A stretch of DNA of 64,000 bases from Helicobacteraceae bacterium (GTDB taxonomy: Bacteria > Campylobacterota > Campylobacteria > Campylobacterales > Sulfurimonadaceae), in NCBI GenBank assembly GCA_027023805.1, contig JALVUF010000034.1, positions 42,511 to 106,510 of the forward strand, written 5' to 3'. Positions 35,545-45,310 of this stretch are shown here, in pieces; positions within the stretch are counted from its first letter, which is position 1; each line of letters starts with the position of its first letter. Both the position numbers and the translations under genes were made by a program. The notes beneath the pieces were generated by a model. The model worked only from the letters and a program-made list of their open reading frames with translations, had not been told where the DNA came from and made no database searches.

Positions 35545-36577
35545 CTATTTTAACAAGAAAAAAAGTCAAGGTGATAATTCAAACAATTCAAATATACCAA
35601 ATATTAATTTTAACCCTTCGGGAACTAAAATGATCATACTCTATATTGCCCTTGGCGTACTTATATTATTGATGCTTGCAAAACCGTTTGTAATCATCAA
35701 TGAAGGTGAGAGAGGAATTTTATCTACAAACGGTAAATATCAGCAACAAGCAATGCTGCCGGGACTGCATTTTATACTTCCTGTTATTCAAAAGGTCTAT
35801 ATGGTTGACACCAGAGTACAAGTTATCAACTATGCAAGCGGTATCGAAAGAGATACAGGCTCAGGGATAAAAAATAAACCGGCTATAAATGTTCTAGACA
35901 GAAGAGGCTTGCCGGTTTCAATTGAGCTTACCGTTCAATATAGATTAAACGCACAATATGCAGCACAAACAATAGCAAATTGGGGTTTTAGCTGGGAAGA
36001 GAAAATAATCAATCCTGTAGTTAGAGATGTTGTCAGAAATGTTATTGGCAAGTATGATGCCGAATCGCTTCCAAATAAAAGAAATGTGATTGCAACGCAA
36101 ATTGAAACCGGCATCAGGGACAGTCTCAAAGGGCTTAAAAATTCACCTGCAATTTTACAGTCTGTTCAGCTTCGTGAAATTCTATTGCCAAAAAAAGTAA
36201 AAGATCAAATAGAAAGAGTACAAATCGCCAAACAAGAAGTTCAACGTGCAGAACAAGAGGTAGCACGCGCAAAACAAGAAGCTCTAAAACGTGCTGCGCA
36301 AGCACAGGGTTTGGCAAACGCTATGAAAATCCAAGCTCTTGGAAGGGCTCAAGCCATAACCATTGAATCAAAAGCAAATGCACAGGCCAATATGATTATC
36401 GCTAAATCTTTAACAGCTAAGCTTCTACAATTGAAGCAACTGAGCGTTCAAGGTAAATTTAATGAAGCTTTAAAAGCTGATAAAAATGCTAAAATATTTT
36501 TAACCCCTGGCGGTTCAACTCCAAATATTTGGGTTAATATGCAAGATAATCAGCGAAAAACCGTAACAACACATTAG
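35525..36577 (+). CDS. SPFH/prohibitin-family membrane protein
   Basis: A 350-residue prohibitin/HflK-like protein with one membrane helix near residues 36-58 (MIILYIALGVLILLMLA) and an N-terminal polar tail. The SPFH domain includes VIINEGERGILSTNGKY, LPGLHFILPVIQKVYMVDTRVQ and EKIINPVVRDVVRNVIGKYDAESL. A long coiled coil (AKQEVQRAEQEVARAKQEALKRAAQAQ) ends in a conserved tail. Such proteins form large ring assemblies on the membrane and often regulate FtsH. AAGGA sits 8 bases before the ATG. It is the first of a group with hisIE 8 bases downstream. Confidence 0.9.
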   Translation: MAADMNDYFNKKKSQGDNSNNSNIPNINFNPSGTKMIILYIALGVLILLMLAKPFVIINEGERGILSTNGKYQQQAMLPGLHFILPVIQKVYMVDTRVQVINYASGIERDTGSGIKNKPAINVLDRRGLPVSIELTVQYRLNAQYAAQTIANWGFSWEEKIINPVVRDVVRNVIGKYDAESLPNKRNVIATQIETGIRDSLKGLKNSPAILQSVQLREILLPKKVKDQIERVQIAKQEVQRAEQEVARAKQEALKRAAQAQGLANAMKIQALGRAQAITIESKANAQANMIIAKSLTAKLLQLKQLSVQGKFNEALKADKNAKIFLTPGGSTPNIWVNMQDNQRKTVTTH

Positions 36578-36585
36578 GAAAATTT

Positions 36586-37260
36586 ATGCAAGATATTATA
36601 AAACAGGTTGACTGGGAAAAGATAGATCTTCTCCCGGTCATCATTCAAGACATCTCAAGCCTTGAGGTGTTGATGATGGCATATATGGATCAAGAAGCGC
36701 TAAGCCTCTCTTTACAGACAAAAATCGCCCATTATTTTTCAAGATCAAAACAGCGTATATGGAAAAAAGGGGAAAGCAGCGGCAACATTCAACACATCAA
36801 ATCTTTTTATCTCGACTGCGATAACGATACACTTTTAATTAAAGTTGAACAAGTTGGAGTTGCATGTCATACAGGCAGGAAATCATGTTTTTTTAAAGAA
36901 CTTGAAACAGGAAATATTATAGCTCCCGTGCAAGCAGATATATCCTCTTCTTACGGCGTTATCGATACGCTGTACCATACGATTCAAGAGAGAAAAAATG
37001 CTGATCCGGCACTCTCTTGGACTGCACAGCTGCTAAGTAAAGGCGATAACACCATTTTAAAAAAGGTGGTTGAAGAAGCCGGTGAATTTTGTTTTGCTGT
37101 TAAAGATAATGATGAGAAAGAGATTGTTTATGAAGCAAGCGATTTAGCATACCACGTGCTAGTGGCACTAGCTAGTAAAAATATATCGCCTGATAGGATC
37201 AAACAAGAGCTTAAACGCAGATTTGATATTAGCGGCATACAAGAGAAAAAGTCCAGGTAA
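36586..37260 (+). CDS. hisIE: Bifunctional phosphoribosyl-AMP cyclohydrolase / phosphoribosyl-ATP pyrophosphatase
   Basis: A 224-residue HisI-HisE fusion for steps 2 and 3 of histidine synthesis. The HisI half (1-115) has MMAYMDQEAL, SRSKQRIWKKGESSGN and the zinc site DCDNDTLLIKVEQVGVACHTGRKSC (Cys-x-Cys pattern). The HisE half (about 125-215) shows ADPALSWTAQLL, KKVVEEAGEFCFA and EASDLAYHVLVAL. It lies 8 bases after the SPFH gene; the start of the next membrane gene follows closely. Confidence 0.96.
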   Translation: MQDIIKQVDWEKIDLLPVIIQDISSLEVLMMAYMDQEALSLSLQTKIAHYFSRSKQRIWKKGESSGNIQHIKSFYLDCDNDTLLIKVEQVGVACHTGRKSCFFKELETGNIIAPVQADISSSYGVIDTLYHTIQERKNADPALSWTAQLLSKGDNTILKKVVEEAGEFCFAVKDNDEKEIVYEASDLAYHVLVALASKNISPDRIKQELKRRFDISGIQEKKSR

Positions 37261-37264
37261 AATT

Positions 37265-37777
37265 ATGAAGGCGCTTGTTTCATTTTTTATACATAATCTA
37301 AATATGTATGACATTATCCTTTTTTCAGCTGTACTGATAGTTTTTCTTTTGATGCTTGTACTTACTGTCTTAGCAAGCCATAAAACAGTTATAGCTACCT
37401 TGTTGCTCATATCGTCCATAGCATTTATCCTAATAGCGCCGGTTTACGGATATATCAAAATAAATCAAAGAATATATAGCCATACATGTAAAATAACACA
37501 ATCAAAAAAACTTATTTTCTCACCTGCTCTTCTTGTTAGAGGATACATCAAAAATACTTCGACCCATAGCTTTGGACAATGTCAATTGATGTTAGCAATT
37601 AGTAAAAAATCTAAATATAAATATATAAACCGTCTCTTAACATTCAAGCCGTTTTATACGATGATTTTAAAAAAATCTAACATAGCACCCAATACTACGC
37701 AAAAATTTCAGACCATAATTCAACCATTTACATATAAAAGCCGATACACACTCTCATTAAGAGCAATGTGCCATTAA
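37265..37777 (+). CDS. DUF2393-like membrane protein
   Basis: A 170-residue protein that resembles the DUF2393 family found after hisIE in Campylobacterota. It has two membrane helices at about residues 15-37 and 43-63 and a periplasmic beta-rich domain (KLIFSPALLVRGYIKNTSTHSFGQ). The ATG 37265 lies 4 bases after the hisIE stop and is preferred to an in-frame ATG at 37223, which lies inside hisIE. The function is unknown. It overlaps the convergent radical SAM gene by 4 bases. Confidence 0.65.
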   Translation: MKALVSFFIHNLNMYDIILFSAVLIVFLLMLVLTVLASHKTVIATLLLISSIAFILIAPVYGYIKINQRIYSHTCKITQSKKLIFSPALLVRGYIKNTSTHSFGQCQLMLAISKKSKYKYINRLLTFKPFYTMILKKSNIAPNTTQKFQTIIQPFTYKSRYTLSLRAMCH

Positions 37778-38739
37778 TATTTTAAACCAATCTCTTTAAG
37801 ACCTTGATTTATTGCTTTGATCTGTCTATTTTTATCTTTACACCACGATGGAGCTATTAAAGAATTATCATCGATACCTGCGGTTATCCTTTGTACGCTG
37901 ACATTGTCAGGCTTTAATAATAAAGCTTTTTTTAGCGTTTGGATATATTGTTGCTCGGTAATTGGAACAAAATCTCCTCGCATATATTCATTTGCCAATG
38001 CAGTCTTAGCCACTACATATAAAGGGTGATACTTCACAGAATCTATCCCCCAGGAATAAGCCATTTTGGCAGTCTCTAGCATCATATCTTCATCTTCATC
38101 CGGCAAACCAAAGATAAGATGACCGCAAACATTTAAACCCGCTTTTTTTGATTTTAAAATCCATTTTTTTACATTGGCGCTATTATGGCCGCGATTAATA
38201 CGTTTTAATGTTTCATCATAAACAGACTGGATACCAAACTCTATCCATATCTCATGTCTCTTAGCTAGTTTAGATAAATACTCCAATGTCTGCTCAGAAA
38301 TACTGTCGCTTCTTGTACCGATACTAAGCCCTATTACATTATCAAACGACAACGCTTTATCGTACAGGGCTTTTAGTGTTTCAAATGGAGCGTATGTATT
38401 TGTAAAGGATTGAAAATATACCAAAAATTTTTGAGCGCCATAAGACTCTTTTTGTCGTTTACTAAGAGATTTAAACTGCGTCTGTAGCTGAAGAAGCTGT
38501 TTATCTAAAAACGGATTTGACTTAGATGTTAAATTAAGGTGAAAACCTTTTAAAGGTAAAACACTATCTAAGCTTGGACTAAAAGAATCGTTTTCACAAA
38601 ACGTACATCCACCCCTTGCCACCGTGCCATCAATATTTGGGCATGTAAAACCCGATATCGAAACGGCTGTTTTATATACTTTAGCATGAAATTTTTCAGA
38701 CAAATAATTGCCAAAAGTGTAAACTTGCTGTATTGCCAT
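37774..38739 (-). CDS. TIGR01212-family radical SAM protein (YhcC-like)
   Basis: A 321-residue radical SAM protein of the YhcC/TIGR01212 group. The N-terminus KVYKTAVSISGFTCPNIDGTVARGGCTFCEN has the CxxxxxxxxxxxCxFC spacing of this group, whose cluster Cys are spaced more widely than classical CxxxCxxC. The remainder has FQSFTNTYAP, IGTRSD and GHLIFGLPDE. Substrate is unknown, though it is widely conserved. It lies 3 bases downstream of purF on the same strand. Confidence 0.88.
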   Translation of the reverse strand: MAIQQVYTFGNYLSEKFHAKVYKTAVSISGFTCPNIDGTVARGGCTFCENDSFSPSLDSVLPLKGFHLNLTSKSNPFLDKQLLQLQTQFKSLSKRQKESYGAQKFLVYFQSFTNTYAPFETLKALYDKALSFDNVIGLSIGTRSDSISEQTLEYLSKLAKRHEIWIEFGIQSVYDETLKRINRGHNSANVKKWILKSKKAGLNVCGHLIFGLPDEDEDMMLETAKMAYSWGIDSVKYHPLYVVAKTALANEYMRGDFVPITEQQYIQTLKKALLLKPDNVSVQRITAGIDDNSLIAPSWCKDKNRQIKAINQGLKEIGLKY

Positions 38740-38742
38740 GGG

Positions 38743-40098
38743 CTAGACTATATACTTACCGGTAAAACATGCAGTGCAGTATCTATCATCAACTGCACCC
38801 ACACTAGCTAGTAGTGCTTCTTCGCTTAGATATGCCAAAGAGTCCGCTTCTATAAATGAACAAATATCATCAACCGACATATTGGCAGCGATTAATTTAT
38901 CTTTTTGGGGTGTATCAACACCATAAAAACATGGATCAGTTGTCGGAGGCGAAGAGATTCGCATATGCACCTCTTTAGCGCCGGCTTCTTTTAGCATTTT
39001 AACTATTCTTCTTGATGTTGTTCCGCGAACTATTGAATCATCTACGACTATGATAGATTTACCGCTGATAGTCTCAGCCATGGGTGAGAGCTTCATCTTA
39101 ACTTTTAGATCTCTCATCTCTTGCGTCGGCTCTATAAACGTACGGCCGATATAGTGATTACGCATAATACCCATCTCATACGCAATACCGCTTTGCCGGG
39201 CATACCCAATGGCTGCCGGTACACCGCCATCGGGAACAGGAATAACCATATCAGCTGCAACAGGTTTTATTTTTGATAACTCGGCACCCATATTTTTACG
39301 CATCTGATAAACACTCTTACCAAAAATATGAGAATCAGGACGTGCAAAATAAACATATTCAAAGATGCAGTGCTTAGGAGATGGTTCAAAAACCTTAATG
39401 CTCTTAGGCGCTTTGTCCTTTTCAAAAATTAGCAACTCACCCGGCTCTACATCGCGTATAAACTCTGCGCCTATCAAATCAAATGCGCAAGTCTCACTAG
39501 CAACAACATAACCGCCGTTACTTATCCGACCTAAACTAAGAGGGCGAAACCCGAAACGGTCACGAACGGCAAACATCTTTGTTCTGCTTAAAAACACAAG
39601 AGAAAATGCACCTTCGACTTTTTTTACGCCATCTATAATCCTATCCACTAAATGATCTTGATTGCTTTTGGCAATTAAATGAATAAGATTTTCAGTATCC
39701 ATAAACGTTTGAAAAATAGCGCCTTTTTTAATAAGAGAGCGTCTGATCTCTTTTGCATTGGTAAAATTACCATTATGCGCAATTGCCATTTCTCCTAAAT
39801 CGTACCTGGCAAAAACAGGCTGCGCATCTAAAATAGAATCATTGCCGGCAGTTGAATATCTTGTATGTCCGATGGCATTATTGCCACTTAAAGCTGCAAG
39901 TTTTTCTTCATTAAAAACATGAGTTACCAAACCTTTATCTTTAATGGTGTGTACGGTTTTTCCATCAGCAGATGAGATACCCGCCGCCTCTTGACCGCGG
40001 TGCTGGAGTGCATGTAGAGAAAAGTATGCTAAACGTGATGCTTCTTTGTGTCCGAAAATACCGACAACGGCACATTTTTCATTCAAATTTTTACGCAA
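38743..40098 (-). CDS. purF: Amidophosphoribosyltransferase PurF
   Basis: A 451-residue enzyme that commits PRPP to purine synthesis using glutamine. It has a short propeptide MRKNLNEK ending before Cys9, the N-terminal nucleophile after cleavage (CAVVGIFGH). The glutaminase domain includes HALQHRGQEAAGI and GHTRYSTAG; the phosphoribosyl domain has SIIVVDDSIVRGTTSRRIV, the PRPP motif. Cys residues near the C-terminus (DRYCTACFTGKY) are those that bind the [4Fe-4S] cluster in Bacillus-type enzymes. It heads the gene cluster radical SAM downstream and is preceded by dapB. Confidence 0.95.
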   Translation of the reverse strand: MRKNLNEKCAVVGIFGHKEASRLAYFSLHALQHRGQEAAGISSADGKTVHTIKDKGLVTHVFNEEKLAALSGNNAIGHTRYSTAGNDSILDAQPVFARYDLGEMAIAHNGNFTNAKEIRRSLIKKGAIFQTFMDTENLIHLIAKSNQDHLVDRIIDGVKKVEGAFSLVFLSRTKMFAVRDRFGFRPLSLGRISNGGYVVASETCAFDLIGAEFIRDVEPGELLIFEKDKAPKSIKVFEPSPKHCIFEYVYFARPDSHIFGKSVYQMRKNMGAELSKIKPVAADMVIPVPDGGVPAAIGYARQSGIAYEMGIMRNHYIGRTFIEPTQEMRDLKVKMKLSPMAETISGKSIIVVDDSIVRGTTSRRIVKMLKEAGAKEVHMRISSPPTTDPCFYGVDTPQKDKLIAANMSVDDICSFIEADSLAYLSEEALLASVGAVDDRYCTACFTGKYIV

Positions 40099-40110
40099 AT
40101 AAAATCCTTA

Positions 40111-40893
40111 CTATATAGCTTTATTTAATTCAAGACAATCAGAAATCGTGTATAGCCCCAAAGGTTTGCCAAAAAGCCACTTAGCTGCTCGAAGTGCGCC
40201 TTTTGAAAATGTATGCCGGCTTGTAGCGGTATGATTTAACTCAATAAATTCACCGTCATTATAAAATCCTACCGTATGACGACCCACTATATCGCCGCCG
40301 CGAAGAGCCATAACGGCGATTTCATCTTTTGTACGCTCTCCGATATTGCCGTTACGACCACTGATTCTAACTGTATCAATATCTAAATTCCTGCTTTTAG
40401 CCGCTGTTTGCGCTAAAGTTAGTGCAGTTCCACTAGGTGCATCTTTTTTATGTCTGTGATGCTGCTCTACGATTTCTATATCAAATTCGTCTAAAACTTT
40501 TGAGCTCACAGCCACTAATTTATTAAGCAGTGCTACGCCTAAAGACATATTTGTAGCATATAAAATCGGCATAGACTGGCTTGCCGTCTTTAATAAATTT
40601 AACTGATGAGCACTAAGCCCGGTTGTACCGATAACAAGAGCTTTCGGTTGTTTGATTGCACTATTTAAAAGCTGTTCACAAGCCTCAGGCAATGAAAAAT
40701 CTATCACTAAATCGCAACTTTTTAAAAAAATATCCAAATCATTTGTAACTAACGTGGAAGGATCTATTGAAAAATCTAAAGTATTTCTAACAAAAACACT
40801 CGCCAGTGACATATTCTCTTGTGTTTTTAGATCCTCTATAAGTAATCGCCCTACTCTGCCGCTTGCCCCAAATACACCAACTTTAATCATCAA
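40111..40893 (-). CDS. dapB: 4-hydroxy-tetrahydrodipicolinate reductase
   Basis: A 260-residue NAD(P)H-dependent reductase of the lysine/diaminopimelate pathway. It has VGVFGASGRVGRLL at the N-terminus (nucleotide binding), IGTTGLS, the catalytic EIVEQHHRHKKDAPSGTAL segment (His and Lys of the active site), and GRHTVGFYNDGEFIELNHTATSR. Its start codons MM (40893, 40890) are equivalent. It is in the purF-dapB-trxB string. Confidence 0.96.
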   Translation of the reverse strand: MMIKVGVFGASGRVGRLLIEDLKTQENMSLASVFVRNTLDFSIDPSTLVTNDLDIFLKSCDLVIDFSLPEACEQLLNSAIKQPKALVIGTTGLSAHQLNLLKTASQSMPILYATNMSLGVALLNKLVAVSSKVLDEFDIEIVEQHHRHKKDAPSGTALTLAQTAAKSRNLDIDTVRISGRNGNIGERTKDEIAVMALRGGDIVGRHTVGFYNDGEFIELNHTATSRHTFSKGALRAAKWLFGKPLGLYTISDCLELNKAI

Positions 40894-40901
40894 AATTCCC
40901 T

Positions 40902-41846
40902 TTATCCGTATAATTTATGATCAACATAAGAGATCGCCTCAAGCGCAGCAACTGCCCCGTCACCGGCAGCGCAAACAACTTGTTTTGGTGCAGCCAATCT
41001 AATATCTCCTACTGCGTACAAGCCCTTTACTGAGGTGTGCATGGATATATTTACCACAACTTCTCCGTGCTCATTTACATCACATAACCAAGTGCCGTCT
41101 TCTTGTTTTAAAACGCTGTTGTTGACATTATTGCCTACAAATACGAAAACACCCGGTGCTTTTATATCCCGCTCTTGAGCGTTGATATCTGTTATTTTGA
41201 TACCCAAGACGCCCATCGCATCTCCATAAACTTCCTTTGGAGTTGAGTTTAGAACAAGTTCGATATTGTCTGTATTTTCTACTCTTTTTACGGTATTTGG
41301 TGCTGCTCGAAACTTATCCCGTCTGTGAACTAGATACACTTTTGTACATATTTTAGCAAGATATAAAGATTCTTCCAATGCGGTATTGCCTCCGCCGATA
41401 ACCACGACTTCTTTGTTTTTATAAAAAAAACCATCACATGTAGCACAGTTGCTGACACCTTTTCCTATATATTTGTCTTCACCCGCAAAGCCTGCCCGAC
41501 GAGGCGATGAGCCCGTTGCCACGATAACGCTTAAAGCTTCTTTTATCGTGCCGTCATCTTTATGAATAACAAAAACTCCGTCATCTTTTTTAGATACTCT
41601 GACAATCTCCGCCATGTCATGAACAAGCCCAAACTTCTCGCACTGATTAGGCCACGGTGCCATTAAATCCATCCCCGTAATCTCACCTGCCACTCCGGGA
41701 TAGTTTTCAACTTCACTGCTGAGCGTAATCTGACCGCCCGGCATACCTTTTTCATACATCACAACTTTTTCCAAGCCGCCTCTTGTAGTATATAATCCCG
41801 CGGTAAGTCCGGCAGGTCCTCCGCCAATAATTGCACAATCAAGCAT
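40902..41846 (-). CDS. trxB: Thioredoxin reductase
   Basis: A 314-residue FAD/NADPH flavoprotein with [12 protein letters not shown] at the N-terminus, the redox-active pair NCATCDGFF, and the NADPH-binding [13 protein letters not shown]. The C-terminal YAVGDIR motif binds FAD. It reduces thioredoxin and ends 8 bases before dapB. It lies upstream of trxA on the same strand but separated by 158 bases, so the two may be transcribed separately. Confidence 0.96.
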   Translation of the reverse strand: MLDCAIIGGGPAGLTAGLYTTRGGLEKVVMYEKGMPGGQITLSSEVENYPGVAGEITGMDLMAPWPNQCEKFGLVHDMAEIVRVSKKDDGVFVIHKDDGTIKEALSVIVATGSSPRRAGFAGEDKYIGKGVSNCATCDGFFYKNKEVVVIGGGNTALEESLYLAKICTKVYLVHRRDKFRAAPNTVKRVENTDNIELVLNSTPKEVYGDAMGVLGIKITDINAQERDIKAPGVFVFVGNNVNNSVLKQEDGTWLCDVNEHGEVVVNISMHTSVKGLYAVGDIRLAAPKQVVCAAGDGAVAALEAISYVDHKLYG

Positions 41847-42004
41847 AGTATATCCTTTTATTTATTGCACTATATAACATCAATTGAATAATACTATTTT
41901 GTTTATAAAGAGATTCTTTTGTGAGGTAGATATCTATAAAGTGTTAAGAAAAACAGTAGATAATCAGGCACAAATAGAAAAACTCTACATGCACCTAAAA
42001 AAAT

Positions 42005-42325
42005 TTAAGCCAAAAGAGAGTTTAACTTATCCTCAAATGCCTGCTTAGAAGCAGCACCGACCATCTGATCAACCATTTCTCCGTCTTTAAACAATAAAAC
42101 CGTAGGGATAGAACGGATGCCAAATTTAACTGCAATATCCTGTTCTTCATCCGTGTTTACTTTACAAATTTTTGCCTTACCGTCATAATCATCTGCCAAC
42201 TCTTCGATAACAGGCGCAATCATGCGACACGGACCACACCAAGGAGCCCAAAAATCAACAAGCACAACGCCCTCTTTTGTAGTTTCATCAAAATTTGAAG
42301 CGGTTAGTTCTATATACTTAGCCAT
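42005..42325 (-). CDS. trxA: Thioredoxin
   Basis: A 106-residue thioredoxin with the active site WAPWCGPC (Cys30 and Cys33), conserved Asp24 and the cis-Pro in IRSIPTVLLF. It is soluble and without a signal peptide. It donates electrons to many reductases and is reduced by the TrxB encoded downstream. An AGGAAAT site precedes the ATG. Confidence 0.97.
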   Translation of the reverse strand: MAKYIELTASNFDETTKEGVVLVDFWAPWCGPCRMIAPVIEELADDYDGKAKICKVNTDEEQDIAVKFGIRSIPTVLLFKDGEMVDQMVGAASKQAFEDKLNSLLA

Positions 42326-42424
42326 ATTTATTTCCTTTTTTGTTCATTTATCGTGACCGTATTATACAAGCCAAATCTTTAAAGTATCTTAGATGTTGAT
42401 ATCAAACACTCCTTTTACAAATCT

Positions 42425-42754
42425 TCAAAAGGTTATATTTTCAACAAAAGATATCGAAGAAGGGGTTACAACCACCGCATCATACACGTATAACAATGTG
42501 ATACTATTTTTTTTAAGATATACATCACCGGTCTTTAACAGTTTTTTAATTTTCTGCGGTGTTATATTTTGTATTGCCGCTTCATAATCAAGGGCACTTT
42601 TAACCTCGATAAAATGTAAGATATCATCTTTTATCACGATAATGTCTATCTCTCCAAATCTGCTGTAAAAATTTCTATCTACTACCTCAAAGCCCAAAGA
42701 CAACAGATACTTATATGCCATTTCTTCGGCAATATCACCTTTTGCCCTACTCAT
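42425..42754 (-). CDS. YraN/UPF0102-family endonuclease-like protein
   Basis: A 109-residue protein with the restriction-endonuclease-like fold of the YraN family. The signature is GDIAEEMAYKYLLSLGFEVVDRNFYSRFGEIDIIVIKDDILHFIEVKSA, where Glu, Asp and Glu-x-Lys form the PD-(D/E)XK site. The function is poorly known; it overlaps the formate-dehydrogenase-like gene by 8 bases, so both are cotranslated. Confidence 0.88.
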   Translation of the reverse strand: MSRAKGDIAEEMAYKYLLSLGFEVVDRNFYSRFGEIDIIVIKDDILHFIEVKSALDYEAAIQNITPQKIKKLLKTGDVYLKKNSITLLYVYDAVVVTPSSISFVENITF

Positions 42755-44816
42755 GGCACAAAACGATATCTACTTTTACAGATTTAAAAGCGGCAGTTAA
42801 GATAAGCTCATCACTCTCATCTCCAAAGATATTATTGATTTTCGATCTTGCATGATGAAATGTAACAAAGAGTGTTTTTGGTTTTAGCTTATCGGTAAAC
42901 CTGACAGTTAGCGGTGATGTCTCTCCAAATGCCGTTTTTAAGATAACCCTGTCTGTTGAAAAAGCATCCCTGTCATGGCAGCAAACTAACAAAATATCTT
43001 CAGCGTAACGCTTGTTTAATTTATGGCTCTGCGTTGTTTGGGCAGCATTATTATACTGCGCCAGAGTTCTTCCCGTTGTCAGATAATAGCCGGTTAATCT
43101 ACCTTCTACAATCTCTTTTATCATATTTCTTAACTTATACTGATGATAAACAAACACTCCTAGTCCGTCATCTGTATTAAACTCTTTTGTATGCAGTATT
43201 TTAGTCCCGAATTTATGTACAGGCCACTGCACAGACTCTTTATAGCTATCTTTTAACAGTGCATAACTAGCGCCGCTAAAGCGATTATGCGCTACTTCTC
43301 GCACTTCGTTCCATATATCTTCTGATGACTCGTATGAAGCATTTCCGCCCATCTTATTATCAAGCATCTGCAACACCTCCCAATCATCCAAAAGATCACT
43401 GCTTACTATCGGTTTAGACAGGCTAAGACCACGCATAGCATTGACGTAAACACCGGTTTTTTCATAAGCTGATTTTACGCCTATTAAAACATCTGCATAC
43501 TGCGCTATATCGGTTGCAAAAAGATCTTGAACAAAAACAAATTCAAGCTCTTTTATTGCTTTTTGAACTTTATTTAGATTTGGGTGGATATGCGTTAAAT
43601 CTTCACCGATATTTAACACGGCTTTAATCTCTCCCTCAAGCATCCCGTTAACTAACTGCGGCATCATCAGACCAACCTCTTTTGGAGGTTGATAATCAGG
43701 GTCAAAATATGGCAGCATCCCCATATCACAAACACCTTGAACATTATTTTGCCCGCGAAGAGGCATAAGCCCTGTTCCTTCTTTACCGATATTGCCCGTT
43801 AAAAGCGCCAGATTTGTCAGTGCCATAACAGCGTAAGAACCGTCTATATGCTCCGTAATGCCCAGTCCCCAAAATATCATTGAGTTTTTTGACGCATATT
43901 CTCTGGCTATCATAGGTATCATAACTGCCAAAGATTCATAACCTGTCAGCTTCTGAAAATATTTCGGGTTTGCATAAGGGTCATTTAAAATATTCTCTTT
44001 TAGCCCTAAAAAATCCTTAGTCCGTTTTTTTATAAACTCTTTATCAAACAACCCTTCATCTATAATAGTAAAAATCATCATATTCAAAATAAGCAGATTT
44101 GCCTCATAAGGGATAACGGCTTTATATTTTGCGTATTTATGAAGTGCGATTTCACGCACATCAATAACTGCTAGATTGTTATGTTTGCGTGCCATATCTA
44201 TCATGCGGTTTGCTACTATGGGATGAGCTTGTGTTGTATTTGAACCTATAACTATTATAAATTCACACTTATATATATCATCATAATGATTTGTAGCGGC
44301 ACCCTCTCCGATAGTTGTTTTCATGCCTTTAAGACTAGGCGAATGACAAACTCTGGCACAGTTGTCCACATGCGGGCTGCCTAAAGTATGACGAGCAAAT
44401 TTTTGAAACAGATATCCGCTCTCACAAGATGACCTTGCGCCGCCTAAGCAGCAGATACTTTTTCTTCCATATTTTTGTTGAATCTGTTTTAATTTTTCAG
44501 CCGCAATAGTTGTAGCGGTATCAATATCGCTCTCATACCAGATATTATCCAAACTTATCATCTTCTCTATGTATTTAGCTTTTATCTGCGGATTTTTATC
44601 TAAAAAAGATTTGCGGACTCTCGGAGTTTTTAACCTACGGGGTGAGTCTAAAAAATCAAACCCATAACTCCCCTTTATACATAGCTTACCCTGTGAGATT
44701 GCACCCTCCCTGCGGGCCGATATTTTATGGATTTTATCATCTTTAACATGCCCTACAATATCGCACCCCACACCGCAATATGTACAAACGCTATCAATTA
44801 ATTCCATATTTTTCAC
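42747..44816 (-). CDS. Formate dehydrogenase-like molybdopterin oxidoreductase (orphan alpha subunit)
   Basis: A 689-residue molybdopterin oxidoreductase. The N-terminus carries a [4Fe-4S] motif CTYCGVGC with the fourth Cys in GKLCIKG. The metal ligand is the Cys of NCARVCHSPSLKGM, as in FdsA/FdhA-like formate dehydrogenases (Cys type, not selenocysteine). GTGLMPLRGQNNVQGVCDMG and the C-terminal TTGRTLAQYNNAAQ are typical. There is no signal peptide, so it is cytoplasmic. No electron-transfer subunit gene lies next to it, which is unusual. It starts at GTG 44816, with AGGG about 9 bases upstream; ATG 44807 is the alternative. Confidence 0.82.
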   Translation of the reverse strand: MKNMELIDSVCTYCGVGCDIVGHVKDDKIHKISARREGAISQGKLCIKGSYGFDFLDSPRRLKTPRVRKSFLDKNPQIKAKYIEKMISLDNIWYESDIDTATTIAAEKLKQIQQKYGRKSICCLGGARSSCESGYLFQKFARHTLGSPHVDNCARVCHSPSLKGMKTTIGEGAATNHYDDIYKCEFIIVIGSNTTQAHPIVANRMIDMARKHNNLAVIDVREIALHKYAKYKAVIPYEANLLILNMMIFTIIDEGLFDKEFIKKRTKDFLGLKENILNDPYANPKYFQKLTGYESLAVMIPMIAREYASKNSMIFWGLGITEHIDGSYAVMALTNLALLTGNIGKEGTGLMPLRGQNNVQGVCDMGMLPYFDPDYQPPKEVGLMMPQLVNGMLEGEIKAVLNIGEDLTHIHPNLNKVQKAIKELEFVFVQDLFATDIAQYADVLIGVKSAYEKTGVYVNAMRGLSLSKPIVSSDLLDDWEVLQMLDNKMGGNASYESSEDIWNEVREVAHNRFSGASYALLKDSYKESVQWPVHKFGTKILHTKEFNTDDGLGVFVYHQYKLRNMIKEIVEGRLTGYYLTTGRTLAQYNNAAQTTQSHKLNKRYAEDILLVCCHDRDAFSTDRVILKTAFGETSPLTVRFTDKLKPKTLFVTFHHARSKINNIFGDESDELILTAAFKSVKVDIVLCHE

Positions 44817-44980
44817 AGCAGCTACCCTAATCTTTTTCTATGAGTATATAATTCTTTGACTTAATAGTTGCATAGAAAAATCTATAAAGCGTGATTTCAT
44901 AGCTTGATTTATCAAAAAGGATGAGTTTTTTATGAGTTTGGGAGTGTGGATAATATTATAGAATTATTTGGGTTATATGT

Positions 44981-44986
44981 TATAAT
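44981..44986 (+). promoter_or_regulatory. -10 box (TATAAT) for the MntA/HepT operon
   Basis: TGTTATAATTT lies 33 bases before the chosen MntA start. The 5' leader is short. The upstream sequence contains other AT-rich TATTATA-like words. Confidence 0.5.
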
Positions 44987-45019
44987 TTGAAATCATGTAA
45001 AAAATACACAGGAATGACT

Positions 45020-45310
45020 ATGAATCGTGATTATATTTTAAATCTATTAGCACAATATAAACAAAATAATCTCGATAAATACGGGATCGAAAATATAGGT
45101 GTATTTGGCTCAGTTGCCCGCGGTGAAGCAACCAAATCAAGCGATATTGATATTTGCATAAAAACAAAAACTCCTGATATGTTTATGCTTGTGCACATTA
45201 AAGAAGAGCTTCAAAATCTTTTTCATAAAAGTGTAGATATAGTAAGACTTAGAAACAAAATGAATCCTTATCTTAAGAAAAGAATAGAAAAAGAAGCTAT
45301 TTATGTATGA
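45020..45310 (+). CDS. mntA: MntA-like nucleotidyltransferase antitoxin
   Basis: A 96-residue MNT-domain nucleotidyltransferase. The catalytic signature is complete: GS at residues 30-31, ten residues, then Asp42-x-Asp44 (FGSVARGEATKSSDIDI), with a further acidic residue in KSVDIVRL. Such MntA proteins neutralise HepT by adding AMP to a Tyr. I chose ATG 45020 because AGGA is 6 bases upstream; TTG 44987 and ATG 45014 are in frame. It overlaps HepT by 8 bases, the normal arrangement. The operon is flanked by unrelated genes, typical of a mobile TA pair. Confidence 0.88.
   Translation: MNRDYILNLLAQYKQNNLDKYGIENIGVFGSVARGEATKSSDIDICIKTKTPDMFMLVHIKEELQNLFHKSVDIVRLRNKMNPYLKKRIEKEAIYV

Noticed and set aside
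41847..42004. Riboswitch or small RNA between trxB and trxA
   Set aside because: No conserved stem-loop layout could be drawn; AT-rich only.
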